A stretch of 64,000 nucleotides of DNA from Clavibacter sp. (lineage in GTDB: Bacteria > Actinomycetota > Actinomycetes > Nanopelagicales > Nanopelagicaceae): the NCBI GenBank assembly GCA_003569145.1, contig BGOH01000001.1, positions 1-64,000 on the forward strand, in the 5' to 3' direction. The position numbers were made by a program, and so were the translations under genes. Under the pieces are notes generated by a model. It searched no databases and was not told where the DNA came from. It saw only the letters and a program-made list of their open reading frames with translations. Below, in pieces: positions 22,466 through 31,875 of the stretch (positions within the stretch are counted from its first letter, which is position 1; each line of letters opens with the position of its first letter).

Positions 22466-24942
22466 TCAGGTGCGGATTTGGGCTCCGCACTTCTTGCTGG
22501 CCATCGCTCCAGCCTTTGCGCGAAGTTCTGAAACTTCATCAGAGGTTAGAGTTCGATCTGAGGCTCTAAAGACTAGAGAAAAAGCTAGTGAAACCTGAGC
22601 CTCTCCCTCCTTCTGATATCTATCAAAAGCGCAATGCTCTCCAGTAGTTCACCTGCGCCCTCTCGAAGGGCGGCTTCAACTTTTTCTGCTGGCACCTTCT
22701 GGTCAACAAATAGGGAGATATCTTGGATAGCAGCTGGCATAACACTTATTGGACTGGCCTTAAAATTGTCTGGAAATTTTAGAGCGTCAACGATGAGAGC
22801 AAATGCCACAGTCGCATCAGGAAGAGCAAGCGCTGAGGTTACTCGTGGATGAATCTGGCCGGCATGCGCCACAGCTTTTCCATCAACTCTGAATTCAGCG
22901 CATCTTCCAGGGTGCCAAGGCGCGAGATCAACTGCTTCAATTGAATAATCATTTCCAGAATCTTCAATCAACTCTCTTACTAGATCAACGGCATCGCTCC
23001 ACTCAACAACTCTTCCCTTGCCCCACCAACCAGAGTTTGTAATCTCTCCCGCAATTACTCCTGCAATATGAAGAGGTTGCATAGGTACGCTCTGATAAAT
23101 CTGCTTTATCTGTGAATCCGTCGGTCTTTTACTGACTGAAACACTTCCTGCTGGCTTTAAGGTTTCAATGTTTCTAAATATCGCACCACTTTCAAAGAGT
23201 GCTACCGATTTTTCTCCCCTAGATAGGTTTCTTGCAGCTGCAGCCAGAAGTCCAGGGGTTAGATGAGTTCTTAAGTAGGGATATTCATCAGACATTGGGT
23301 TAGCAATCTTGAAAGTCTTTGCGCGATCTCCAGTGAAACCAAAGAGATCCATTTGGGATTGGCTTACAAAAGGATAGTTATGAACTTCGACCAGCCCTCT
23401 ATTGGCCAATTTCAAACTCATTGATCTGCGACGCTTTTGCATAGGGGTAAGTCCTGAACTTCCATTACTTGCCAATTTCACTGGCGGAAGTTGAGAAGGA
23501 ATGCGGTCATATCCAAAGAATCTAGCAACCTCTTCTGCCAGATCTGGAAGTTCGTTTAGATCTGGGCGCCAGGATGGCGGGGTAACAACCCAACTCTTTC
23601 CACTCTTTCTTAAGCTAGCGCCAATCGCCTTAAGTGATTTTTCAATTTCTTTGTCGCTATAAGTTGTTCCTATAAGTGATGAAATTTCAGAGGCAGAAAT
23701 AGTGATGCTTTTCTTTTTTAGCGGAGTTTTCTTTACTGAGCTTCCGTTATAGATAGCTCCTGCATACTCAATCAGTAGTAGCGCTGCGCGAGCAGAAGCC
23801 AACTCAGCAAGCAATGGATCTACTCCACGCTCAAATCGACGCGAAGCCTCTGAACTTAGAATATGGCTCCTTGAATTACGCGCAATTGACATTGGATCAA
23901 AGTGGGCCGCCTCTAAAGTGATGCCAACAGTAAACTCACTTACTTCGCTATCAAGCCCGCCCATAGTCCCAGCTAGAGCTAGTACTTTTTTATCATCTGT
24001 TATTAGAAGATTATCCTTAGCAAGCTTTCTCTTGACCTTATCAAGGGTTATCAATTCAGTGAATTTTCCTGCTCTTGCAACTCTTAAAGTTCCAGAAATC
24101 TTGGCGCTATCAAAGGCATGTAGCGGCTGACCCAGCTCTAACATCACATAGTTGGTGATATCTACTGCAATAGATATTGGGCGCATTCCTGCTTGAGATA
24201 GACGTCTTGCCATCCACTGCGGTGTTGGCTTTAGCGGATCTACATTACTTAGGCTCCGCAGGTAGATTTGATCCGCTCCAGTTTTATCTGAAATCTGTAC
24301 TGGAGTTATCTTTCCCCGCTTCTTCTTTTTCTCAAGTGATGCGATTAAGGCCTTTGAAGAAATATCCTTGAAGCTTAGTCCTAGCGCCATTGCTAGCTCT
24401 CTTGCAGCGCCGCGAACGCTCATCGCATAACCGCGGTCGGGGTTTACTGCGATATCAATAATTGGATCATCTGCTCCTAAAACCTTAAGTGCTGGGCTTC
24501 CAATCCTTGCCTTGCCATCTAGAACGATTATTCCTGAGTGGTCATCTCCTAGGCCAAGTTCTTTTGAACTACAGATCATTCCATTGCTGGTTTTGCCATA
24601 TGTTTCACGGGCTGAAATTGCAAAGTTTCCTGGCAGGATCGCGCCAGGTAGAGCTACTACAACTAGATCTCCAGCAACAAAATTAGTAGCACCGCAGATT
24701 ACATATCTTGTTTTAGCTTCCCCGCAATCAAGCCCGACATAGCGGATTGGCTTTTTATGTCCGGCTAGCTCCTCAATAGTTAATACTTTTCCAACAAGTA
24801 GTGGACCTTTGATTTTCTCAGCTGGATTATCGATTGACTCTACTTCAAAACCCACTTTCACAAATCCAGCAGCGATATCTGCTACTGAAATGGTTTTAGG
24901 GAACTCAACAAACTCTGAGAGCCAAGATAGTGGAAGCTTCAT
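22466..24942 (-). CDS. pheT: Phenylalanyl-tRNA synthetase beta chain (one frameshift)
   Basis: Beta subunit of the heterotetrameric PheRS. In order: tRNA-binding OB domain (about 40-150, GPLLVGKVLTIEEL), B3/4 editing region (GTMGGLDSEV, HFDPMSIARNSR, SSEASRRFERGVDP), B5 domain, catalytic-like core, and the C-terminal anticodon-binding domain (SVMPAAIQDISLFVD). The frame breaks at the AAAA run 22625-22628 (plus strand). Adding one base restores ALFDRYQKEGEAQVSLAFSL, FRASDRTLTSDEV and a stop at 22466; repaired length is about 825. It overlaps pheS by four bases. Confidence 0.94.
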
Positions 24943-25955
24943 CGCCCACCACTTCCGAACTGCCTTGAGAAGCGAACATCTCCCTCAACGATGTCATGCA
25001 TATCTGTGATCCCATATTTCACCATCAAGGTTCTTTCAAGGCCCATTCCAAATGCAAATCCAGTGTAAATATCGGTATCAATTCCTGCCGCTTGCAAAAC
25101 TTTTCGATTAACCATTCCACAGCCGCCCCACTCAACCCAGCGACCGTTATAGAAGAAATCAACTTCTGCACTTGGCTCAGTAAATGGAAAGAAAGATGGC
25201 CTAATTCTCGTGGTGACGTCAGGACCAAATATCTTTGCCGCAAAGTGGTCCAGGGTTCCTTTTAGATGGGCCATCGTTATGCCCTTATCAACTACTAAAC
25301 CTTCTACTTGATTAAATACTGGGGTATGAGTTGCATCTAACTCATCAGCTCGATAAGTACGACCTGGACAGATTACATAGATTGGAGGTTTATTTTCCAA
25401 CATTGTTCTGATCTGAACTGGCGAGGTATGGGTTCGCATTACAAGACCTGATGAGAGCGGCTCGATAAAAAATGTATCTTGCATAGTTCTAGCCGGATGA
25501 TCTTCAGCAATATTTAAGGCATCAAAGTTAAGCCATGAAGCCTCCAGCTCTGGCCCCTCTTGCACTGTGTATCCCATGCCAACAAAGAGATCTGAGATCT
25601 CATTAGTTAGAAGTGTTAAGGGGTGAAGCGCTCCACGAGGATTTCTATTGCTAGCAAGGGTTACATCAACTCTTTCATTGCTTAAAGCTCTGCTATCTCT
25701 TAGCGCAGTTAACTCTTTTTCTTTATCATCAAATGCTTGGTTGATATTGGCCCGGGCAGTTCCAATCAACTTTCCCATCGCTGCTCGTTTTTCAATCTCA
25801 ATCTCTGCAAGTCCTTGATTAGCCCTTGCTATCGGAGAGCGATCACCGACATGAGCAATTCTTACCTCACGCAGCTCATCTAGGGATTGAGAGCTTTTTA
25901 TTGCAGATAGCGCATCGGCTTTAATCTGCTCAATACCTGCGTTATCTAACGACAC
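24939..25955 (-). CDS. pheS: Phenylalanyl-tRNA synthetase alpha chain
   Basis: Catalytic alpha subunit of PheRS, class II. The N-terminal coiled coil is short (about 1-85). Motif 1 is near HPLTLLTNEISDLFVGMGY; motif 2 is near GRTYRADELDATHTPVFNQVEGL; motif 3 is GFAFGMGLERTLMVKYGI. 338 residues, normal. It lies downstream of the methyltransferase gene in the infC-rpmI-rplT series, the common actinobacterial order. No T-box leader is seen. Confidence 0.96.
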   Translation of the reverse strand: MSLDNAGIEQIKADALSAIKSSQSLDELREVRIAHVGDRSPIARANQGLAEIEIEKRAAMGKLIGTARANINQAFDDKEKELTALRDSRALSNERVDVTLASNRNPRGALHPLTLLTNEISDLFVGMGYTVQEGPELEASWLNFDALNIAEDHPARTMQDTFFIEPLSSGLVMRTHTSPVQIRTMLENKPPIYVICPGRTYRADELDATHTPVFNQVEGLVVDKGITMAHLKGTLDHFAAKIFGPDVTTRIRPSFFPFTEPSAEVDFFYNGRWVEWGGCGMVNRKVLQAAGIDTDIYTGFAFGMGLERTLMVKYGITDMHDIVEGDVRFSRQFGSGGR

Positions 25956-25990
25956 TAGAGAATTCTACTAATCCAAGTGGCAAGAAGTGG

Positions 25991-26793
25991 TTATTTTCGA
26001 GCTGCCGATACGGCATACATCACCACTGAGGCAGCGGTAGCGAGATTTAGGCTCTCTGCCTTGCCTGAGATAGGAATTGCTACTTGCTTAGCTCCAAGAG
26101 TTGAGATCACCTTCGCATCAAGGCCCCTTGCCTCATTGCCAAATACCCAGATTGCAGAGCGATTCTTTGATTCATTAGCTGCCTCTAATAGTTCAAGTCC
26201 GCCACTTGCATCAGTTCCATAGATATCAAAGGCCTTGCCCAAAAGCTGTGTTTTAAGTTCCCTTCTGAAATTGATGTAAATAGAGGAATATGCCAGTGCG
26301 AACCTGCACTTGAACGAACTACTTTCGGGCTATAGATATCAACGCTATTGTCAGAGAAAATAACTGCATCAAACCCAAAAGCATCCGCAGCTCGGATCAC
26401 CGTTCCAGCATTTCCTGGATCTTGAATCTGCCAGAAGTAAGCAATCTTTAACTCACTCTTTGACGCTGCAAGGAACTCTGCAAATGAATTCTGTGGAATT
26501 TGTGCGATAGCTAATAAACCTTGTGGTGTGACGGTATCAGTCATTGCTTTCATGACCTCAGGTGAGACCTCAACAATTTCAAAATAACCCTCAGGAATTG
26601 TTGCAAGTCTGCTCATGCCATCGCTAGTTAGATAGAGGGTTGTGATTTCTTCAGGCGAAAAATCAAGGGCTTCTTTAATAGATGAGAGCCCTTCAATCAC
26701 ATATTGACCGCTCTCTTTTCTTGCTTTGCCGCCCCGAGAACCTAAAAGAGCCTTCACTGCCTCAACATGAGGCGAATGAAGGCTCGTAATCAT
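25991..26793 (-). CDS. TrmH/SpoU-family RNA 2'-O-methyltransferase (one frameshift)
   Basis: Knotted (SPOUT) methyltransferase acting on rRNA or tRNA ribose. The N-terminal part carries a substrate-binding domain and motif 1 DPGNAGTVIRAADAFGFDAVI. After the frameshift come motif 2 FGNEARGL and motif 3 IPISGKAESLNLATAASVV. The break is at the TTTT run 26251-26254 (plus strand); one added base joins the parts in frame through TQLLGKAFDIYG. Repaired length is about 268. The gene between rplT and pheS in actinobacteria is often called TsnR-like or RlmB-like; the exact target nucleotide is unknown. Confidence 0.9.
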
Positions 26794-26812
26794 CGCTTTC
26801 TAACGCGAGACT

Positions 26813-27175
26813 TTAGGAAACTTTTACATTCTTGCGCGCTACTTCAACCAATGCGGTGAAAGCAGCAGGATCATTAGTTGCAAGCTCTGATAGAACGCGA
26901 CGATCTACCTCAACTCCTGCAGACTTTAATCCTTGGATAAAACGGTTGTAGGTAATTCCATTAGCGCGACTTGCCGCATTGATACGGGTAATCCAGAGCT
27001 GGCGGAAATCACCTTTCTTATCTTTGCGATCGTTGAAGGCATAGACCAGAGAGTGAGTTACCTGCTCTTTTGCCTTTGTGAAAAGACGGGAGCGTTGTCC
27101 GCGATAGCCACTAGCTCTCTCAAGTGTGGTGCGGCGCTTCTTTGCGGCATGAACACCGCGTTTTACTCTTGCCAT
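26813..27175 (-). CDS. rplT: Ribosomal protein L20
   Basis: bL20, an early-assembling 50S protein. It begins [26 protein letters not shown], with the family's basic N-terminal extension. 120 residues. It follows rpmI after 12 bases; gene order infC-rpmI-rplT is nearly universal. In firmicutes and E. coli, L20 represses this operon; here the infC leader is a candidate for similar control. Confidence 0.97.
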   Translation of the reverse strand: MARVKRGVHAAKKRRTTLERASGYRGQRSRLFTKAKEQVTHSLVYAFNDRKDKKGDFRQLWITRINAASRANGITYNRFIQGLKSAGVEVDRRVLSELATNDPAAFTALVEVARKNVKVS

Positions 27176-27187
27176 TATTGCTCCCCC

Positions 27188-27385
27188 TTACTTCATTCCA
27201 AGCAAACGCTTGGCAGAAAAAGTGTTTCGATCATTGGCCGTCTGATCCTTTGAAAGGCGACGGGTTACTCGAGAAGATTTACGCTCCAAGAGGTGGCGCT
27301 TGCCAGCGCGCTCGTGCACGATCTTTCCGCTTCCGGTGACGCGAAAGGTTTTCTTGGCGCCACTATGTGTCTTCATTTTCGGCAT
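27188..27385 (-). CDS. rpmI: Ribosomal protein L35
   Basis: bL35, small basic 50S protein of 65 residues. [22 protein letters not shown] is the typical N-terminus, followed by RRLSKDQ. A Shine-Dalgarno (GGAGG) lies a few bases before the ATG. It sits between infC and rplT. Confidence 0.97.
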   Translation of the reverse strand: MPKMKTHSGAKKTFRVTGSGKIVHERAGKRHLLERKSSRVTRRLSKDQTANDRNTFSAKRLLGMK

Positions 27386-27408
27386 TTCTTTCCTCCTGTT
27401 GTCTTTAC

Positions 27409-28005
27409 TTAAACTTCTTTAGCCTTAGAGGCGCGGGCGCGCTTTGCTTCAGCAAGTGCTTCACTCTTTTTGCGCACTGGTCCAAGCACCATCGTCATGC
27501 TTCTACCTTCGCGCTTTGGAGCAAATTCGACAAATCCCGAAGTTGCTACATCTTCTGCAAGACGTTGCAATAATCGAAATCCCATCTCTGGTCTTGTCTG
27601 TTCCCGTCCTTTGAATTGAACAGTTACCTTCACCTTATCTCCGCTAAGCAAGAACTTTTCAATATGGTTCTTCTTAGTCTCGTAATCATGGTTCTCAATC
27701 TTTAAACCCATTCGGATTTCCTTAACCACAATGTGGGTCTGGTTAGCCCGGGCCTCTCGCGCTTTCTGAGCAATTTCGTACTTATATTTTCCGAAATCCA
27801 TAATCTTGCATACTGGTGGAACTGCTTCAGGTGCAATCTCGACTAAATCAAGACCTGCTTCATCAGCCATCTTTAGCGCTTTATCTATCGCTACGACGCC
27901 AACTTGCTCACCTAATGCTCCGATCAGACGAATTTCTGGAACGCGAATTCGATCGTTGATACGAGGATCAGTGGTGCTGATAACTCTTCCCTTCACTAAA
28001 AGCAT
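27409..28005 (-). CDS. infC: Translation initiation factor IF-3
   Basis: Binds the 30S subunit and checks start codon pairing. N-domain ([30 protein letters not shown]), linker, then C-domain ([24 protein letters not shown]). The frame reaches 28035, and ATG at 28005 is the conservative choice ([13 protein letters not shown]). Family alignment, however, begins at STTDPRIN. The codon just before is ATC (27981-27979), with AAGGGA six bases upstream, so a non-canonical AUC start, as in other autoregulated infC genes, is plausible (see findings). It has its own promoter and a long leader. Confidence 0.93.
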   Translation of the reverse strand: MLLVKGRVISTTDPRINDRIRVPEIRLIGALGEQVGVVAIDKALKMADEAGLDLVEIAPEAVPPVCKIMDFGKYKYEIAQKAREARANQTHIVVKEIRMGLKIENHDYETKKNHIEKFLLSGDKVKVTVQFKGREQTRPEMGFRLLQRLAEDVATSGFVEFAPKREGRSMTMVLGPVRKKSEALAEAKRARASKAKEV

Positions 28006-28125
28006 GATGGAAGTCAGCCGCCAGAATGAGACCAATATTTTGGTCTTGCTCTTGTTGACCAGCTCACCTAAAAGTGAGGTAGGTGGGAGCGGCTAGCTCC
28101 ACTTCATGTTGGTCATTTGACCAAG
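27982..28125 (-). ncRNA. Structured 5' leader of infC-rpmI-rplT
   Basis: About 145 transcribed bases before the proposed AUC start. Hairpins visible on the minus strand: TTGGTCA/TGACCAA (perfect, near the 5' end, about 28111-28126), GGAGC/GCTCC, CTCAC/GTGAG, and AGACCAA/TTGGTCT. The GGTCA/TGACC words occur in several hairpins, so alternative pairings are possible. Function, perhaps L20- or IF3-dependent control, is inferred. Confidence 0.5.
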
Positions 28126-28131
28126 GGCTAG

Positions 28132-28160
28132 ATACTAGCGAGTGCGAAAATGAAGGTCAA
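28132..28160 (-). promoter_or_regulatory. infC operon promoter
   Basis: TTGACC (28160-28155), 17-base spacer, TAGTAT (28137-28132) on the minus strand; start near 28125. Both hexamers are close to consensus. It is divergent from the DUF3099 gene. Confidence 0.75.
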
Positions 28161-28184
28161 AATGCGCTTATTGTCTATCCCATC

Positions 28185-28190
28185 TACGCT
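28185..28190 (+). promoter_or_regulatory. -10 box of the DUF3099 gene (leaderless)
   Basis: TACGCT followed by five bases and ATG at 28196. No Shine-Dalgarno precedes this ATG, so it is likely a leaderless start. Confidence 0.45.
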
Positions 28191-28195
28191 TAGCT

Positions 28196-28495
28196 ATGGC
28201 CTTAAAGCGTTGGAATCTAGCGATGCCTAAGAGGCGCAATTATCAAAACATTACCGAGGCAGGCGCTGCCCTCTCTGATGATCTTCCATCAAGACAGAAG
28301 CGCTATTTCATTTCGATGATGATAAGAACGGCTTGTTTTCTCCTAGCAGTTTTTACGCCAAGTCCTTATCGCTGGTTCTTTCTAGTTGGAGCAGTAACCC
28401 TTCCCTACATCTCAGTAATTATGGCAAATGGTGGCAGGGAGACCATTAGAGGCAAGAGCGCAGTATTAAGAAGCAAACAACGCGAAATAGGTTAA
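28196..28495 (+). CDS. DUF3099 membrane protein
   Basis: 99 residues. ITEAGAALSDDLPSRQKRYFISMMIRTACF and the GAVTLPYISVIMANGG segment match the actinobacterial DUF3099 family. Two membrane helices are predicted (about 40-55 and 59-77), with a basic tail. The function of the family is unknown. ATG at 28196 is chosen because of the TACGCT box; ATG at 28223 (MPKRRNY) is the alternative. It is followed by the SURF1 gene, so a link to respiratory membrane assembly is possible but unproven. Confidence 0.8.
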   Translation: MALKRWNLAMPKRRNYQNITEAGAALSDDLPSRQKRYFISMMIRTACFLLAVFTPSPYRWFFLVGAVTLPYISVIMANGGRETIRGKSAVLRSKQREIG

Positions 28496-28511
28496 GTCTA
28501 AGATTGCTTTA

Positions 28512-29231
28512 ATGCGCCGCCTAATTACCGTCTCAACCCTGGCTCTACTACTTATCTTTGGCTGTGTGCAAGGCGCTTTATGGCAATATGAGAGATATGA
28601 AATTCGCCATGCAAATAACGAATTGATCCGAAAAAACGTTTCTATCGCCGCTCTACTTACAGAAGATGACTTAAGAAGTAAAACAGCTTCAGAAATTGCT
28701 TGGCGAAGTATCTCACTTGAAGGAAACTTTGATCCAAGCAAAGAGTTCCTGATTAGAAATCGTTATCACGAGGGTAAATATGGTTTTGGTGTAATCACGC
28801 TATTTATCTCTGATAGTGGCAAGAGATATTGGATTGATCGCGGATGGGTGATAGCTGGCAAAGATGCCCAAACTCCCCCAGTTGTTCAAAAGGTTGATTC
28901 ACTACCTATTGAAATCACCGCCAGAGTCAGAACCTCTGAGATTGAGTCAAGAGTTCAAGGCAGCGTCTTTGCTCTGCCTGGAGCAGACTCAACGCCAAAG
29001 TTAGTTAAGTGGAACTCGGAACAAGCCATTGAAACAGAGCCCATCTACTTTGATTTAATCTCTAGTTCAAATCCTGAAGTGACGCCAGAGGTTGCAACTG
29101 CCCTGCCAGAACTAAGCGATGGACCACATCTGGCTTACTCATTCCAGTGGATACTCTTTATATTCCTAGTGCTCTTTGCTTGGTATCTCGTAATTCGTGA
29201 GGATCGAAAAACTCAAGCGCCAAAGCTTTGA
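28512..29231 (+). CDS. SURF1-family cytochrome oxidase assembly protein
   Basis: Helps insert heme A into cytochrome c oxidase subunit I. 239 residues with an N-terminal membrane helix (about 4-24) and a C-terminal one (about 213-232) bracketing a periplasmic domain. Family marks: LWQYERYEIRHANN near the N-terminus, GYHEG-like RNRYHEGKYGFGVITLF, IDRGWV, and GPHLAYSFQWILF near the end. The ctaA gene 8 kb away supports an aa3-type oxidase. Its end overlaps the convergent ABC exporter by 19 bases. Confidence 0.88.
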   Translation: MRRLITVSTLALLLIFGCVQGALWQYERYEIRHANNELIRKNVSIAALLTEDDLRSKTASEIAWRSISLEGNFDPSKEFLIRNRYHEGKYGFGVITLFISDSGKRYWIDRGWVIAGKDAQTPPVVQKVDSLPIEITARVRTSEIESRVQGSVFALPGADSTPKLVKWNSEQAIETEPIYFDLISSSNPEVTPEVATALPELSDGPHLAYSFQWILFIFLVLFAWYLVIREDRKTQAPKL

Positions 29232-31073
29232 CGAGAGTAAAGCTCGGCATACATTCCATTTAGCGCCAAGAGTTCATCATGTTTGCCGCGCTCTGCAATA
29301 AGGCCATTATCAAGAACCAAAATTTGATCAGCAGCTCTAATTGTTGAGAGGCGATGAGCGATAACAATACTTGTTCTATCTTTCAAAGCATTTGCAAGCG
29401 CAGCTTGAACCAAGAATTCATTTTCAGAATCTAGATGGGCCGTTGCTTCATCAAGAATTACAATTCTAGGTGATTTTAAAAGCAGCCTTGCAATGGCAAG
29501 TCTCTGCTTCTCGCCGCCTGAAAGTCGATGGCCCCTCTCCCCGACAACGGTTTCAAATCTATTAGGTAGGGAATTAATCAGTTCAAGTATTTGAGCATCT
29601 TGACAGCTTTCTCCATCTCAGATGTAGTGGCATCAACTTTTGCATATCGAAGATTTGCCTCTATCGTGTCATGAAACATATGCGCATCTTGGGTAACAAC
29701 CCCGATGCTTGAGCGAAGAGATTGAACTTGCAGATCTCGGATATCAACCCCATTTATCGCTATGGAGCCAGAAGTAACATCATATAAACGTGGGAGAAGC
29801 GCACTAATCGTCGTCTTTCCCGCCCCTGAGCTACCAACTAAAGCAGTCATTGTTGAAGGAAGAACTTCAAATGAAATTCCTTTTAATACCTCACCACTAT
29901 CAACTGTCTCAGGCTTTGCTACTGATTCCAGAGAGGCAAGTGAGATCTCCTCAGCCCTTGGATAGGAGAAACGGACTGAATCAAATTTGATGCTCAGTCC
30001 CCCACTGCCAACTGGCTTAGAATCTGGCTTATCAGAGACCATAGGCTGAAGGTCAAGGACTTCAAATACGCGCTCAAATGAAACTAAAGCAGTCATTACA
30101 TCAACGCGCACATTAGATAGCGCTGTTAGTGGACCATAAAGACGAGCTAGAAGCGCGGTAATTGCCAGCAGAGTTCCTAGTGATATCTGCTCATTGATCG
30201 TGAAATGTCCGCCAACTCCGTAGGCAAAAGCAGTCGCAATTGCTGCAATTGAAGTTAGCGCGATAAAGAAGAGTCGGTTTAATAGAGCGATTGAAATACC
30301 AATATTTGCTACTTTTCTAGCTCTGGCGCTAAAGGTTGAACTCTCACTACTTGGATTGCCATAAAGTGAAACTAGTAAAGCGCCAGAGACGTTAAAGCGC
30401 TCGGTCATAGTTGCTGACATTTCAGCATTTAGGTTAAATGAATCCCTAGTTAATCCCTGAAGCTTTTTGCCAACCCACTTAGTCGGAATAATGAAGGCAG
30501 GAAGCAGTAATAATGAAACCAGTGTGATCTGCCAGGAGAGAATCAACATCGTTACAGTTACCAGAATCAAACTTAGAACATTACTGATTAGTCCAGAAAG
30601 GGTTGAGGTGAAGGCCTGCTGAGCCCCAATGACGTCAGAATTGATTCGAGAGATCAATGCTCCGGTTTGAGTACGGGTAAAGAAAGCAATTGATTGCTTT
30701 TGAATATGGGTAAATACTTGAGAGCGAAGGTCAAAGATTAGTCCCTCACCAATTCTTGCCGAAAACCATCTACCAATCATGTTAAAGAGGGCATCGAGAA
30801 TTGCGATGAAGGCAACCAAAAGTGCTATCTGAGTAACCAAGGCAGAATTGCCTGGTATGACGCCATCATCTATTAAATTTCTAAGAAGCAGTGGAGTAGT
30901 CACAATTAAGAAAGCATCGATAACTACTGTTATTAAAAGAAAATTAAAAAGCTCTTATAAGGAAGAGCGAATCCAAAGATTCTCTTTACAGTTCCTGGTT
31001 TTAGTTTCTGGTTCTTAACTGAAGAATCGGCTGTGAAGGAACGAAAGGACATCCAAACTGCCATTTGGGACAT
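29213..31073 (-). CDS. ABC exporter, fused permease and ATPase (two frameshifts)
   Basis: Type I exporter half-transporter, about 620 residues after repair. ATG at 31073 (MSQMAVWMSFRSF). Six predicted membrane helices in the first 320 residues, then the nucleotide-binding domain: Walker A GSSGAGKTT, Q-loop VVTQDAHMFHDT, signature LSGGEKQRLAIAR, Walker B IVILDEATAHLD, and the switch histidine in IVIAHRLSTIR. Frames break near 30935-30943 and at 29600-29601; adding one base to each short homopolymer joins them. TAGGGT six bases before the ATG indicates a leaderless start. Substrate unknown; homodimeric drug or lipid exporters are the nearest general class. Confidence 0.9.
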
Positions 31074-31079
31074 ATCTCT

Positions 31080-31085
31080 ACCCTA
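31080..31085 (-). promoter_or_regulatory. -10 box of the ABC exporter gene (leaderless)
   Basis: TAGGGT, six bases, then ATG at 31073: exactly the layout and hexamer seen at ctaA. Confidence 0.45.
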
Positions 31086-31113
31086 GACCAGAATCGCGAA
31101 GGAGAGGAACGAG

Positions 31114-31428
31114 CTAGACAGTAAAGCCAATTGCGCGAAGCTGTTCACGCCCATCATCGGTGATTTTATCTGGCCCCCATGGTGGCATCCATACCCAATT
31201 AATCTTTACATCAGTGACTAGATCTTGAAGTACTGATTTAGTTTGATCCTCAATTACATCTTGCAATGGACAAGCTGCAGAGGTTAGGGTCATATCAAGT
31301 ACTGCGACATTTGAATCATCGATAGAGACATCGTAGACAAGGCCTAGATCAATCACATTGATTCCTAGCTCTGGGTCAATAACATCCTTCATTGCCTCTG
31401 TTACATCATCTCTCGATGCGCTCATCAT
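31114..31428 (-). CDS. SufT/MIP18-family Fe-S assembly factor (DUF59)
   Basis: 104 residues. Contains VTEAMKDVIDPELGINVIDLGLVYDV and the conserved TSAACPLQDVIEDQ segment, whose cysteine is a family hallmark, and the terminal WVWMPPWGPDKITDDGRE-type block. SufT-like proteins help Fe-S cluster maturation or transfer. It is the last gene of the suf operon, abutting sufU. Sometimes annotated as PaaD-like; location argues for SufT. Confidence 0.9.
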   Translation of the reverse strand: MMSASRDDVTEAMKDVIDPELGINVIDLGLVYDVSIDDSNVAVLDMTLTSAACPLQDVIEDQTKSVLQDLVTDVKINWVWMPPWGPDKITDDGREQLRAIGFTV

Positions 31429-31875
31429 CTACTTCCCTTCACTACTTGTTGCCTGAAGTATTGCATCTTTCGTTGCCATCCATCCCAATAGAGCGCACTT
31501 TACTCTAGCTGGAAACTTAGAAACTCCAGCAAAAGCTACGCCATCTCCGATTAGCTCTTCATTGCCAGAATCTGTTCCTTTGCTTAAGACCATGCCCTGG
31601 AATGAATCGATAATCTTTAGGACCTCAGCGATTTCTTTGCCCATCACTAAATCCGATACTACTGAAGTGCTAGCTTGCGAGATTGAGCAGCCGATTCCCT
31701 CCCAACTAACTTCTATAACCTTCTTGCCATCAGTATGCAGATTTAAAGTAATCTCATCGCCACATGAGGTGTTTATATGTTGAACTTGAATTGTTGGATT
31801 TGGCTTTAACGCCTTATTAAGTGGGCGCTTATAGTGCTCCAAAATAACTTCTTGATAAAGAGAATCTAGTTCCAT
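31429..31875 (-). CDS. sufU: Fe-S assembly sulfur acceptor SufU
   Basis: Zinc-containing SufU takes persulfide sulfur from SufS. Zinc/active-site residues are visible: C38 and D40 (SCGDEI), C63 (GIGCSISQAS) and C127 (RVKCALLGW). 148 residues, typical of Gram-positive SufU (longer than IscU in the middle). Its ATG overlaps the sufS stop by one base. Confidence 0.95.
   Translation of the reverse strand: MELDSLYQEVILEHYKRPLNKALKPNPTIQVQHINTSCGDEITLNLHTDGKKVIEVSWEGIGCSISQASTSVVSDLVMGKEIAEVLKIIDSFQGMVLSKGTDSGNEELIGDGVAFAGVSKFPARVKCALLGWMATKDAILQATSSEGK

Noticed and set aside
25956-25990. T-box or phenylalanine leader before pheS
   Set aside because: Only 35 bases separate pheS from the methyltransferase gene; no specifier loop or terminator is possible.
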